This document shows, in pieces, positions 45,812 through 57,330 of a stretch of DNA of 64,000 nt. The notes beneath the pieces are model-generated. The model searched no databases and had not been told where the DNA came from. It worked only from the letters and a program-made list of their open reading frames with translations. The DNA comes from Diaporthe sp. PMI_573. Taxonomy: Eukaryota; Ascomycota; Sordariomycetes; Diaporthales; Diaporthaceae. The stretch lies in assembly GCA_021399435.1 (NCBI GenBank), contig JAJTUP010000027.1, positions 827,553 through 891,552 on the forward strand, in the 5' to 3' direction. The number at the start of each line of letters is the position of its first letter. Within the stretch, counting starts at the first letter, position 1. The translations under genes were made by a program, and so were the position numbers.

Positions 45812-46019
45812 TGTTAAATGGCCTTTGCTATATGGCGTAATATACGTACGTATGTGTCTATGCAATTGGTTCTGAATTCGTTAATGTCTGTCTAAACTAT
45901 GAAACAAGCGGGGAAGTTTGCACGCAGACCTAAGAGGTCTGCATGTACTCCCTTGCCTGCTTACTCATCCTCCCTAGCCAATATGGCTATGTGCGATCAG
46001 CCTCAGTGCTATTCCAACA
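45812..46019 (-). repeat. LTR of the copia element, right copy (5' LTR in element orientation)
   Basis: 208 bp, same length as the left copy, ending CCAACA and followed by ATGTG (46020-46024). Confidence 0.9.
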
Positions 46020-46024
46020 ATGTG

Positions 46025-46393
46025 TGAGGACCAAGACCAAGTATACACATAAAGAAAACAGACATGCATAGACTCTTACGAAAATGGGCTCTAACTCTTG
46101 TTCACTTAGTACATGGCAGAGGAAATCGGCGGTTAATCGTATTTGAGATGTAATGAATATCTGAACTACCAAGGATGATAATTGAATCAGACTTATGGTG
46201 CCTAGGACTTTAATGAGAGTACCCGATATTTCGTGAAACGACTCGAACCTTGACTTCAATTAGTGTTGCACAAAGAGGAAGAAAAGGAAAAAAATCCTAA
46301 CAGTGAACTCTCTTGGTAATCAGAGGTATTTTAGTCCTCGCCAACTTTTATCCTCCTGCTTCCCAGGACTTCCCCTATCGTCGTTATTCAATG
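46025..46393. other. Spacer between the LTR element and the cluster
   Basis: About 370 bp; nothing recognised. The 3' end of the first cluster gene adjoins it. Confidence 0.5.
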
Positions 46394-48027
46394 TCAAACG
46401 TCCAACGGAGGGTCAAGATAGATGGACTGGTAGATTCCTTTGCCTTCAGAGCAGATGAAAGAAGACCCTCCATGCAGAAAAGGGTCACGCTGATGGTTCG
46501 CAGGTCCACTGGATCACAAAACAGATTAGGACCATGGACGAGTTGCGGCATGGGAGAACGAAACAAATTTCGGTGTTCAACGTACAAAGTGCTTTCGATA
46601 ATGCGTCGATAGCTCCCATCTTTGCCCAAGGGCCATCCGCACTGGCGGAAATTGGCCTCGTAGTTTCTAATCACCTCGTCGTCATTCGCGGCATAATTCT
46701 GCACTGGTGTGTAGACCTTGACAGCCGGATTGCTGTTACCCGCCTTCATCTCGTAACTAAAGTACAGGCGGTACTGGGTCGGGCTGAAGCCCGACAGTGG
46801 CTTATTGAACCCTTCGTCTGGGAGGCCGTCCGGCTCGCCCAGCAAAAGGTGCCATATCTCCCGCAGTCGCGCGAGCTGTTGCAAGCTGTCGGGGTCGTTG
46901 AGGCGCCCGCCCATGGTAACCCATTCCCTCACCGTCTTGAACGAGTTGGTCATGGTGTGCACGTAGACCTTGACACGCGCCGACGCAAGCTTGTTCTCGG
47001 GGACGCAGTCTATGGCAATTAGGTCAACAGCGCCAACGCTTTCGACCTCGGTGAGAAATCTGCCTCATTAAGTTAGTATCGGAGATCTCGATTCTCGAAG
47101 CTTTTTCTTTGTGCGTTGAACCTTGGACGAAGTGACACTCTCTTGGCTTTATGTTTGAGGGGTGAGCCCAGAAGCGGGGACTGGGAGGTGGTATAAAGAC
47201 CATTATGTAGGTACTTGTACTTACTCCTCAAGCATGTCTACAGCGGTAGTGTTGCCAAATGCTCTCATACTGCGAAGTACTTGATAGCAGTATTTGCACG
47301 AAGGGATCCCGGTTGCAACCTCCTTGACCTTGGGGTCGAAATATGCTTTCATGGACTGGGCTGAGCCGTCCAGGTCAAAGGCGATAAAACACGCCCACAA
47401 GCGCGGCACTTCTGGGAGGTCAATCACATCTGACTGTTCATTTGTTTTCCTCAGAAGGTCCTGAAAGTACTGGCGTATTCTAGGTCGCATCTCTTCCACC
47501 TGCTCGGCAGTCGGATGGTAGGCAGAGGCTAGATCTTCAATCCATCCCTTCCACACGCCCAACTGGTTGGCAACCTTGAAGAGAACCCTTTGAGCTGGGC
47601 CCAGGGCAAAAGGGTCTTTCGAAGTGCCGCTTTGACCGTCCAGAGGCTCGAACGTGTACCTCAGCTTGGTGCTGCCCGAACTGCTGATATTGATGCTTGG
47701 CTGGAGCGGAAAGCCTCTCATGGTTGCCATTGAGATGACTTGCGACCGGGGACCGGTAGGCCGAGGCCCCAGGTTGGGGATCACGTTCTCCTGTAAGAAT
47801 TCCAGCTGTGCGGCCTGGTCCGTGGGCGAGTAGGCTTCACAGGACTGAAGGAGGCTTTGAACAATGGGAATGCATCGCTGCTTCCAGTAGGCCAAGTCCT
47901 CTGCCGGGATATCGGTTGTGGTGCATTTGTCATTCTTTGCCGCTGGTTGTGTCTCTGGTGGAGACGTGTCTTCCTCCGCGTTACACATTCTAGGCTCGGA
48001 TATGGACGCGGATGAATCGTTTGGCAT
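46394..48027 (-). CDS. Indole-diterpene-type aromatic prenyltransferase (DMATS family)
   Basis: Three exons, 48027-47225, 47059-46586 and 46508-46394, with introns of 165 nt (GTAAGT...TACTAAC...GAGGCAG) and 77 nt (GTACGT...GATCCAG), phases consistent, give 463 residues. The start is the ATG at 48027; the longer frame begins at a TTG. The N-terminal half has the DMATS pattern (YWKQRCIPIVQSLLQSCEAY, LRYTFEPLDGQSGTSKDPFA) and the middle RVKVYVHTMTNSF...LPDEGFNKPLSGFSP, whose Tyr/Lys residues shield the allylic cation in this family. The small third exon supplies the final strands ending IYQSIYLDPPLDV; skipping it would give a wrong C-terminus. It belongs to the group that adds dimethylallyl units to indole-diterpenes. 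It is transcribed toward the LTR element, at the cluster edge. Confidence 0.88.
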
Positions 48028-49085
48028 GGTTCCTCGGCTGCCCCGCGAGGCTAACAAATACTCAACAGCAGAGGTGGCCTCGTCAAGTGCCTGGGGGCCT
48101 CTCGCGCAGCTGGACTTTGAAGGAAATCGAGGGCTTCCTCAATATCAACATCGCTCCGGGTCTTTAAGACTCCCTCAAAAACAATTACGCCGTTGCCAGT
48201 GGCCTTTTCCAGGATGAGACCGATCACTTTGGGGCAACACAACTCGCTGTTACGAAAGCCCTCAGCAAACAGACCCCTTGCTGCAAGCGTACCCAACAGG
48301 GTAGAGTTTTTCGCAGTCATTATGCAATTATGCATACCAGCTCAAAAGGAAAATTTCTCGTCAATGGGATTGTGCGACTGGAGAGCATTCGCCCCCGTAG
48401 TCACCCCCCATCCGGACCATTTGTGATTCAGTACAGCAGTGTCTTCCCTCTCCACAGTCCTTTGTACATGCAATACTACAAATGACTGGAGATGGGCCTC
48501 TCGGCAGAATATCAGCTGCATGTTTTAGTCCGGTCGATCATGTTGGTGCATGCCAGTACGTGAGAAACATCCCGAGACATGGCTTCGCCAAGGGCCTCAA
48601 CCCCATGCGCTCTTTCTCTTCCCCTTCTTCTTCCGGCCACTGAACATCTCCTCGTCTGATCGGCAAAATCAGAGAAATGCTGATTTTCTTGTACCAGTAC
48701 CAGGAATCTTTGAGCCCTCTTTTACTCTGAGCTCATCTGACATAGCCTTCCGAAGTCTGTACGATGCGGGTGGCCTCCATCGGCGCCACACAAGCGGAGG
48801 CGAAATGTCCATGATCAGTCGGAATATGCAGAATGCTAATGATACGAGGGATATCGAACCACATGCAGTGCGGGAACGATATAATGCCGCCAGGCCGATA
48901 AATTGTGATTGGGCGTCATGCCTCACAGAGTGTCACCTGTCATGCAATGCGGCTGAGAACCTCGACCATCGTCCAATACCTGTACCTTTCGGAGCATGCT
49001 AGCCTAGCGTCGACGATCCTGCCTAGTAAGGTTGACGATATTCGTATTTCAGCTTCTTCGAGGCCAGAGCGGTAGGTACACAGCA
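48028..49085. other. Intergenic DNA upstream of the aromatic prenyltransferase gene
   Basis: A 94-codon minus-strand frame at 48051-48335 (MHNCIMTAKNSTLLGT...) is unrecognised and is not proposed as a gene. The rest shows nothing clear. Promoter sequences for the prenyltransferase gene are expected near 48030-48400. Confidence 0.4.
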
Positions 49086-50621
49086 TTAGTCTAACTGCAA
49101 TTTCAGCAGGATCTTCGCCAGCCCAGAATTGTTGATTCCTGCAGCATCGTCCAAACTCGCCAAGTGACTCGCCAAAGCCTTCTCAAGACATCTCAGCACC
49201 TTCTCCGTGTACAGCAGGCTACCTCTCTCCCTAAGGTGATCCATTGCGAGGTACTTCATTTCCACGGTCATCCCTCCACACTGCTTGCGCTGTTGCAACA
49301 GACCTTCCAGGACCGGATCCAACTGCTGCAGTGCATGGATGACAGGCAACGAATATTTGCCCTCGTCCAGGTCTTCACAGAACCCTTTCTGGGTTCGGTA
49401 CTATGATTGTTCAGATTTTGATGTCGAAAACGAGATCAAGATGATTGCTTACATCACCTGACACAAGATTCTGGTAGTCATCACGGATCTGGAAGTATCT
49501 CCCAAGTAATGTCATGAACTCCTCGATCTCCAAAGTGCTGCTCCTTGCACAGTTAGAGATGCTTCGCCGTTGGGGCCCATGGACTCAACTTGTTTGTCGT
49601 GGCTTTAGCGCGCATTAGACGACTCATCATGCGGAAAAGCCCCGATGTTTCTAGATTGTTAGCGGTGCTACAGCGCAGAAAGGAGAGTACTACTCATACT
49701 GGCATCACACATCTTGATGTAGTCTTCCTCCGAAGGTGGTTTCGAAACATAGGTCCAGTGAAGCTCGTGGCCCTGTCCCAAGTGTAGCGTCTTGAGCTCT
49801 TCTAGAATTGTGTCAATTTACCAAATCGTCAAACCGGGTTTAAATGGCATACCTATGTATATGGATGTAACAATAGGGCCGAGTGACTTCAACTGTTCCA
49901 AGGATTCGAAACAGATGTAATATGCGGAGTTGATGGTCTGGCTGATACCGAATACCGTGTGTGCTGTAGGCTTCCCTCGGCGCAAGACTGAACTATCTTG
50001 AATGTCGTCGAGCCTGAATTGGGTGAGTTCTTAGCTGCAGGTGAAACTTGACAGTTTGTTCTTACATCAGCGAAGAGTTGTGTAGTAGCCCAATTGCCAC
50101 ATCGATCGCATTTAACGACTGGTTGGGCACATTGTACCATGTGTTCAGAGCTGCGAGTAGGCCTGACCGGATCCTCTTCGATGGGAGTGACTGGATGTAA
50201 TCGGAGGGGTGTTTGACGATCTACAATGGATCATTCAACACAAGTATAGTTTCCATGGAACAACGGGCACTTACATCCTCTCCAAGTGATACACACGATG
50301 TGGTCAGAAACCTGTCAAATTCTGCGTTGTCTTCGCATTATTAGGAGATTGAACCACGAAGAGGTGAATTAATGGCGGGAAAACCTCACCTTCAAGAGGT
50401 TGTACTGGATCTTGACTGCGGCTGTCATGGCCTGCGCCGGCGCTAGAATCGGTGCTCGACGGAGATTCTGGCATCGAGGCAGGGAGTAATTCGGCGCTGC
50501 CGCTGACGATGAATGCATTTCCCAAGTCGGAGTCATGGGCATCACATTTTTGGTAACAAAACCTTTCTTGTGCGACAAGGATAGTGTCATCAACAGCCAC
50601 AGGCTCGAAGACCTCAGCCAT
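49086..50621 (-). CDS. paxG: Geranylgeranyl diphosphate synthase of the indole-diterpene cluster (paxG-like)
   Basis: Eight exons (50621-50390, 50321-50275, 50220-50066, 50013-49853, 49801-49700, 49650-49590, 49537-49453, 49400-49086), all with GT-AG introns and matching phases, give 385 residues. The first Asp-rich motif DDIQD is at 147-151 and the second FQIRDDYQN at 268-276; KPTAHTVFG and GQGHELHW lie between, and KYSLPVIHALQ follows. These bind Mg and the diphosphates in trans-type E-prenyl synthases. The enzyme condenses IPP with allylic diphosphates to C20 GGPP. Residues 1 to about 80 are an extra low-complexity segment. Placement in the cluster argues for a pathway-dedicated copy separate from the primary-metabolism GGPP synthase. 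A small 47-nt exon would be easy to miss. Confidence 0.93.
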
Positions 50622-51559
50622 GTTCGTGATCTTGAATGGTAGGTGTTGAAATTCACTTCATTCCTCGAAGACTTGCTCGAGCCACGCTCTTCAAACTGCA
50701 TCCAGCTGGTTCCCATATACTTCTCAACGAAAAGTGTGAGTCGGCATGCCTGGCTAATCCCCCTCTGGATACCGAGGGGTGCAGCCAGGTGAGGACATTA
50801 TGCGATGGGCCATTGGCAAGGAACCCACCGAATCTCAGGCTCAGAATTGACCCATCAGCGGCATGAACCGATGTGGCGTTCTTATCTCATCCGTTATCTA
50901 GCTTTCCCTATGCCGGTAAGTCTCGTCGGCGTCGCCACACCACTGTCTTGGGTTGCAGTGACAAACGCTCAGAGGTACCAACATGGTACATGAGCTTTTG
51001 AATCATGCAGCATGCAAGATAAAGTCGCTAGGTCCTATGTTTCGGGCCATATTTTCGGAGCATTCTGTTTTCGGGGCATTTTGTTGGGACTTGTCACTCC
51101 TTGTGCATTCAGGTGTGACGAGCAATGCAGTCCGGCCAGCGTCTTCGCACTCCCGGAACCTGGCCAACCCCTGCTCGCTGAAGGCGACATCCAAGCCACA
51201 ATGGACCGGTCCCACGGCCGGCCGTGCATGTGAGCTAGCACAGTTCTTTCGTCGAAATAACGGCGTGATTTCCTCCTGCAGAACAAATGCCGATGGGATC
51301 GCTTCATGAAATGTTCCTTTGTCGAATTTCAGGCTGGTCAGCCAAACGAGGCGGGAAACTATAGCAGAGAGTGCTTCGTATTTTAGAGTATGGTAGAAGA
51401 ATTATTAGATTTATCATTTGGCTTCATAATTACACGAGCCATTCAACAAGAAAACACTCAAATTGATAATCGAGCTACTGGCTGCGTTCTGGTATTTTTT
51501 ACTAAGATATCGTCTCGTTGGTACAGCGACAGCAACAAAGATATACCTTATCACTGAAC
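50622..51559. other. Intergenic DNA between paxG-like and P450 genes
   Basis: Promoter side of the GGPP synthase and 3' side of the P450. Overlapping small frames at 50980-51310 occur on both strands and show no family signal. Confidence 0.45.
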
Positions 51560-53509
51560 TTATGTCTGGGCAGGCCTGACCCAAATGTTCGCACCCGTGT
51601 CAGGAAAGATGAATTTACCAATGGTGACATTGGCTGGGCGAGCGCCCATGTTCTCAAATGCCACATCGTAATTCATGACAAAGAACGCAATCGTCAGCTT
51701 GATCTCGTCAGAAGCCATGAAACGTCCCGGGCAAGTGTGCTTCCCATCACCGAACTGCAAGTTATACTCGCTGGTTGATGTCAAAGCACAGGTGAGTTTG
51801 AGGCGAGGATCCTCTCGCATGCAAGCGAATCGAAACCCGTCAAAACGGTTCGCGTGATCATAGAACCGATCTTCCTCAAGAAGAGGAGAATTCGGTGTGA
51901 AGATCCAATCGCCTTTTCGCAAGTGCACACCATTTTTGAAAGTGAAGGGCGTCATAACTCGGCGAGCCATGGAGCCTGTTCAAGCGGCTCAGTTCCTATA
52001 TGAGCACCTCCATGTCTTGATGTGGCGATAACATACCTGCGTCAAGAGGATTCCACCTCTGAGACTCTCTGATGAAGCTGTCGAGTTTGTGCATCGTGTT
52101 CAGACCTTCTTTGGTGAAGCCTCCACGTTCCTCCACGCGGGTACGTATTTCTTGACGAAGTGGCTGGACGTATTCCGGGCGGCCTGCAAGTTCGAAGATA
52201 GTGTGTACCATCAGCTAAGATATTGTGTTAGATTGTGGCAGCATATAACATTTTGCTTTGATAATACCTGGCTAGTCGTATGTATCGCTCCAAAAACAGA
52301 GGAAGTGATAGCTTCGGCAATGTGGAAATCGTCGTATACTGTCGGGCAGTTTGTGTCAACCCAATCCATGTAGAAGTCGAGAATGTCCTCCAGGCCGTTA
52401 GCTTGAATACGGTGGATTATAGGTGTAAGATGTGAATCCGTACATTCATCTGGTTGACTGCTGTCTGTCGTCTGTATTGAATCTCGTTGAATGCAATGGC
52501 AATTAGTCGTTTTGCGATTTTCGGGGAGGTGAGAAACTTTGCGACAAGCCTGGCACCAAATCATCAGGTACGTACGGCAAATAAACAGCTTCCATGACTC
52601 ACGGTTTGAATGATGACGGAACAGAACTTAGGAAGAAGCCGTCCGGTGGCACGGTATTTCCGTATCGGTAGAAAAGATCGATCACCTCTGGATCACGACA
52701 TGCAGGACGCCCCAAGAGAGATTTTGCAGTAAGGCGAGATATGATCCGAGTACCGAGACGGAAACAACAGACTGAGACCCAACCTTCTGTCTCGTCAATC
52801 GCGTGATTGTCTGCAGGAAATGTTGGTGTTTGCCTACCGTCGTTGAGCTCGGGCATCTCCTTTTCCATTCCATGGAGAAACTCCTCCACAAACTCGTCGA
52901 AATAATTGTCTTTACTGTTTCGGGATCGATTCCTCTGCCATGCCAGGGCTTTGGCTATGACAGTCGTTGGAATCCTGCGCACGTCCGGGTCCGCGCCGGG
53001 CATACACCACTTCGCTTGGAATAACTGGACCTTGATCAATTTGAGGGCTCCAGTAGCAGGAAACTTAAGAATTTTACCTCGGATAAAATTGCCAAGGACG
53101 ACATGGACTCCTCATCCAGTCCTCGATATTCTCTGATCATCGCCGGATCACATATGTATATCTCCATTCTCGTCATTGTAGGCAACTGGAAGAGGGATTC
53201 TTTATACTATAGCTTCCGCTGGTAAGTGTTTGGACGGACCCGGGATACCTCACGGTGCTTGCCTTGTGATAGCCCTTGTGGATAGATTTCCGTGCTTGCC
53301 ATATATTGAGAAAGGCTGCAGGCCATGTCGTGAGGTGGACGATCGGCCCAACGATGGGGATGCTTGACTAGTATTGTTACTCCTCATGCCCAAACACTTT
53401 TCTATGTCGACCCACTTACATTTCCGCATGCTTTCAGTTTCTCCGACAACCATGAGATTGCGAGTGCAGCAAAGATTGTAAAGGGAACGGACGCGAGGAT
53501 GAGCGTCAT
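51560..53509 (-). CDS. Cytochrome P450 of the indole-diterpene cluster
   Basis: Eight exons (53509-53420, 53367-53263, 53206-53078, 53024-52603, 52549-52444, 52387-52268, 52214-52037, 51975-51560) give 521 residues with phases all in register. An N-terminal anchor (LILASVPFTIFAALAISWL) places it in the ER membrane. IPIVGPIVHLTTW follows the hinge. RESQRWNP holds the ExxR pair of the K-helix and FGDGKHTCPGRF the haem-binding Cys, about residue 465. The second intron uses a GC donor (CACAAG/GCAAGC ... CTATAG); all others are GT-AG. It is one of two cluster P450s, probably equivalent to PaxP or PaxQ, which oxidise the paspaline-type core; I cannot say which from the sequence alone. Confidence 0.9.
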
Positions 53510-54279
53510 CTCCGGTCTACAGGTTGCGGTGATTCTCACGCGTGGCAATGGTTGATGAGAGTGGTGATGGAGAATGGCAAGTGAAGGAGGAACAGGAATG
53601 TGCAGTCGTCGTTCGAAACTCAGTCGAAACTCAATCGACACCCAGTTTCATCCACCAGTTGACTTTTGATAAGGTACTCAACGAAATCGCCTGTATGTGG
53701 GACAGGAATGTGCAGTCATCACTCTAAACTCACTCTGCACGGGTCATTTGATGCATCGGTGAATCAATGATAGGGTATTTGGGCCGAAATCGCCCGTTTG
53801 TTCGGGTCTTCGCTGTGTGTCCCTACCGATGGCGGAATCCACGCAAGTCTTGTGAAGAGCGATCGGCTCCGAACAAAGTGCCACAACGCAAGGTTGAATC
53901 GAAAGCAGCAAGGATCAGCTCTGTCTCACACCTGAGCCTGATCCACACATTCAGGGTTCTTTCGGCAAGTTTATCGAGGTGCATGAAGCAGACACGGCGG
54001 AAATGAGCACAGAAATGGTGTGGCCGCATGCCTTGAGCCTGCAATGCAACATGGCCGCTCATCCTCCAAGACAAAAGTATCCGCCTGAAGACCTGCCTCA
54101 ACTAGATATTCTCAAATAACGCTGATGATACCTACGCCTCGAGTAGCTTAACACCCCGCAGCACATGTGATATGGAGCATGACGAGGCACTTGCAGAGTT
54201 TGCGAGTTCCACCTGGAACATCTTCTCGTTGTATATTAATCTACTGCAAATGTTCCTTGGCAAAATCACCACGGTCTTT
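53510..54279. promoter_or_regulatory. Upstream region of the P450 gene with an imperfect duplication
   Basis: The region also lies downstream of the paxM-like gene. It holds an imperfect direct duplication (separate entry). No transcription-factor site is assigned. Confidence 0.45.
53590..53800. repeat. Imperfect direct duplication upstream of the P450 gene
   Basis: Two arms of about 105-110 bp. Both start ACAGGAATGTGCAGTC (53590 and 53702) and end with GAAATCGCC[T/C]GT[A/T]TG; the middle is more diverged. Confidence 0.5.
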
Positions 54280-55853
54280 CTAAAGGACGATGCCAGCCAC
54301 CATGAAAATGGCTGCTGTGCTGAAAAATAAGCCTAGCTTGATCCTGGGCCGAAAGAACTTCAGGCTTCGAAGAGAACCATAGAAAGACCCATGCCAAGCT
54401 TCTGCCGAGGCTCTCTGCGGAAGACTCAGGAAGTCGAGCTTCGGGGCGCCCTCAATCGTGAAGCCCGAGAGCCCTGCCGGTACGTCCTCCAGAAAGGGTA
54501 CCAGGTATCTGCCGAGGAGTCTCTTGACCATGTCATGATTCGCTTGCATACGTACAAGGAATTCTGAATGGTCGCAGATCGCCTTCGTGCGGCCTCTCCG
54601 ACTGATTGTGAACTCATGCAACATCAGCTCGATTTCCGAAGCAGAAGGTGCGCTGCTTGACTGTTGCAATACCGAAGACATCAGGTTGGCAAGCACAGCT
54701 GCATCCTCAATTGCCATGTTGGCTCCTTGACCTATATTTGGAGCCATCTGTTCGAGTCAGCGACGAGCAAGTAGAACGGTGCTATTTCGAAGGTCAATTA
54801 ATTACCTTCCGAGTCGCGTCTCCGATGCACAAGAGACGACCAAAATGACAGCGGGGGAATGTGCCCTCCTCGAGCGGCGTCAGCTTGTAAACCGAGCGTC
54901 GTGACCAAATGTCCCCGAAGCTCAAAGCGTCATCAAGTTTCTTGGAGGCGAGTTTCTCACATATACTCATCGCTTCGGCGTCGTCAAATTGCCAACCTCC
55001 AGGTTGTCGGGTCGGTGGTAATCTGTATATGAGAAACCAGAACACCTGAGATCCTTCCCCGTTGATGAGATGGATTGTGAGGTTCTCATCCAACAAGCTC
55101 CGTTGTACTCCCGGTGTGACATTTGGAATATCCCTGGATATTCCGTAGATGCAAGCATACTCCAGTCTCAGACCTGAATACCCGAATTAGCGAGATCGGT
55201 CCGTTTTGTGAGGATCAATGAGATGCGTACTTGACTTCTCTTGCTCTGTCACAAAGTCTGGTGAGACCTCATTGCCAAGTCTCCAAATTTCTGATCGCAC
55301 AAGACTGTGCACCCCGTCGGCGCCAATGACCAGATCTGCCGGGTAAGTCTGGCCGTCTTGTGTCTCGATGAGCGCACCAGCACCTCGAAGGTGTATAGAA
55401 ACGACCTTCTTGTTTGTGTGCACCCTTTCCTTCCGTGGGAGTCTGTTGTAGAGTATCTGCAAGAATAGTCGTCTCTCAAGGAAGGATAGGGGATATCCAA
55501 AGCTTTCCGGACGAGGCCATGTCAGTCTTTGGACAAGGACGGAATCGCTTGTAGAACACTCACCTCTCGTGTAAGGCTTTTGGATACTGGCTCCCGAAAC
55601 AAAATCCATCTGCGTATCGGATTCGGGCAAATTCTAGTGGCTCGATGTGCTCTTCGATATCGTCAAAAAGGCCCAGCTGATCTAATATCCTGGCACCGTT
55701 TGGGAGAATGCCCAAGGATGCGCCAAGCTGAGGGGCAATCTGTTCATGTCTTTCGAATAATTCAAAGTCTACTCCAAGTCGGTCCAGACAATGCGCAAGA
55801 GTCAGCCCCGAGACAGACCCGCCTACAATGACGACCTTGAAGGAGGTTGGCAT
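54280..55853 (-). CDS. paxM: FAD-dependent epoxidase/monooxygenase (paxM-like)
   Basis: Four exons (55853-55564, 55502-55231, 55173-54806, 54747-54280) with matching phases give 465 residues. The start is the ATG at 55853, which places the dinucleotide-binding [16 protein letters not shown] near the N-terminus as in relatives; an upstream in-frame ATG is less likely. [13 protein letters not shown] and [18 protein letters not shown] are the other FAD-binding motifs of the UbiH/salicylate-hydroxylase-type family. A C-terminal hydrophobic stretch ([17 protein letters not shown]) indicates membrane attachment. In the pax pathway the M enzyme epoxidises the prenyl chain of the geranylgeranyl-indole before cyclisation. 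Gene order next to the paxB-like gene matches other clusters. Confidence 0.93.
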
Positions 55854-56255
55854 CCTGGGTTCTGACTTATTCAAGACGACCGTGCAAGTTCGAGTTCCCT
55901 CGTCCATCTTTTGCACAGCCAAGCCGAGTGCAAGACGTCTTTTGCTGACTAAAAGTCATCCATGGAGCAGGAAGGTGGTCGGCTGCACAATGGACAGCGA
56001 AGCTGCGCCGATGTTTCATATATTCAACTGTCTCAGCAAAAGAAATTGTCCCGTCACACACATGAATCGAGGTCTGACTGTAGAGTACCTAAAATCCCAT
56101 CTCATTCTTGTACCTCGTCTGTATACGGTTTCGTGGGGGTGGGGTCCTGATCCCCGCGGCAGATGAGCTGAGCTGTGTGCATCATGCCGACAAACTCACG
56201 TCCTATACCGGCCGGGTCGCGACGAGCTCTGCATCACGGCCGATGCACGAATTTT
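55854..56255. other. Intergenic DNA between paxM-like and paxB-like genes
   Basis: About 400 bp with nothing else recognised; expected promoter of the paxM-like gene. Confidence 0.4.
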
Positions 56256-57103
56256 CTAGCTGCTCCCAGTCCTGTTCAATTTCGGAGCCGAACTTTGCAT
56301 CGTGATCGACATGCGTTTTCTAGCAGCTGCTGTCTCGGCCTTGTTTATCTGGTAGAGGCATATTCCGTAGGACACGTCGATCAGAATGAAGGAGCCAAGA
56401 CTCCACAGGACGAGCGGACTTCCTAGCCACCCAAATACTTCATGCCAGTACCGCCATCGAAGAAAGGCGAACCCAACGGTGCAGCATGATCCGGCAAAAC
56501 GGCTGGTCCTATGAAAATGTCAGAAATAGGCCGAGGGAGAGCTGGGGGGGGGGGAGGTGTCACGGAGAGGGGTCAAGACACGAACCACAGAGTGAATGAT
56601 GTTCCCCTTGTACTATTCCTTTGCAATAATTGGCAGAGGCCACCAGTACTGAGCAGGAGCTGACAGATGACTGCGCCCCAGGAGTAAGACAGCTCAGGTC
56701 CGATTTCTTCCGCCAGGGCAATGTGCCCAACGAAACAGAGGGCGATTCCTCCGGCGAAAATGAGGGGTGTGTTGTTTGCGACGAGGGGGGAGTGTTTCCA
56801 TTCCGTCTTGGCAGCACGCGTTGCGGCTAGTATGATGACCAAGTTCAAGCTGAGCCCTGCCGTGAAGACGGCCAATTCGGCAGGATTCTTCGAAGGGTAG
56901 ATGGCGGTGTACACAAGCTCCCACCCAATGTTGCAACAAAGAGGAATGATCGACATGCTATAGGTTTCACCTCGGTAGGAGTGCCAGATCATACCGGCGT
57001 AGTTGATCAACCACCCGATTCCCATGCCCACCACGAAGGTATCTGCAAGCCAGGATACATTCTCGTACTCGGGTGGGGGAGACAGGTTGCCGAAGCCGTC
57101 CAT
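56256..57103 (-). CDS. paxB: Membrane-bound indole-diterpene cyclase (paxB-like)
   Basis: Exon 1 (57103-56586) and exon 2 (56508-56256) give 256 residues. The protein begins MDGFGNLSPPPEYENVSWLA, typical of PaxB-type terpene cyclases, and is almost wholly hydrophobic, with about seven membrane segments. The family motif CCNIGWELVYTAIYPS is present, with the Glu believed to start protonation of the epoxide. The splice donor is the least certain point: GTTCGT after CTGTG gives LW-TSRF at the join, a better fit to phase and length than the alternatives. The enzyme cyclises epoxidised geranylgeranyl-indole to emindole/paspaline-type products. It shares a 227-bp divergent promoter with the paxC-like gene. 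Confidence 0.92.
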
Positions 57104-57330
57104 GTTGTTCTGGTCAGGTCAGTTTCTGTGAGCTGAGTACTGTGTTGGAGTGATGGTTGCGGGTTGTTGGGTTGGCACTGCTCATTATATACACAGGCAA
57201 GCAGAGCTCGCGCGCTATCCACTGGCAACGGCAATGTTTCTTTTGGTCTCCCAGAACCTTCTTCAATCATCATTCTTCAGCACGTCCATAGTGGCCGATA
57301 CCCGATTAACTACTACTTCTCTTCGCAGCC
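57104..57330. promoter_or_regulatory. Divergent promoter (paxB-like / paxC-like)
   Basis: 227 bp between two divergent ATGs. A TATA-like ATTATATACA lies near 57184. Shared control of the two core enzymes is likely. Confidence 0.6.

Larger units (their letters stand above)
37814..46019 (-). mobile_element. Full-length Ty1/copia LTR retrotransposon, mutated and inactive
   Basis: Two 208-bp direct repeats (37814-38021 and 45812-46019) begin TGTT and end CA (CCAACA at the right; CCAATA at the left, changed by one transition). The 5-bp ATGTG lies outside both ends (37809-37813 and 46020-46024), a target-site duplication. Total length is 8206 bp. The coding strand is minus: the reverse transcriptase segment with SRLIVQGYRDLEKEVILTQAPTIQRM is at 41233-41568, and a gag-like start at 45461. 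The interior is strongly AT-rich with many stops. The element sits about 370 bp from the indole-diterpene cluster edge. Confidence 0.92.

Noticed and set aside
48051..48335. Minus-strand 94-codon frame upstream of the first DMATS gene
   Set aside because: A weak hint of helical repeats but no convincing family, and it has no clear link to the cluster; left as unassigned intergenic sequence.
50983..51309. Overlapping frames on both strands
   Set aside because: No conserved motif and no splice link to the neighbouring cluster genes.
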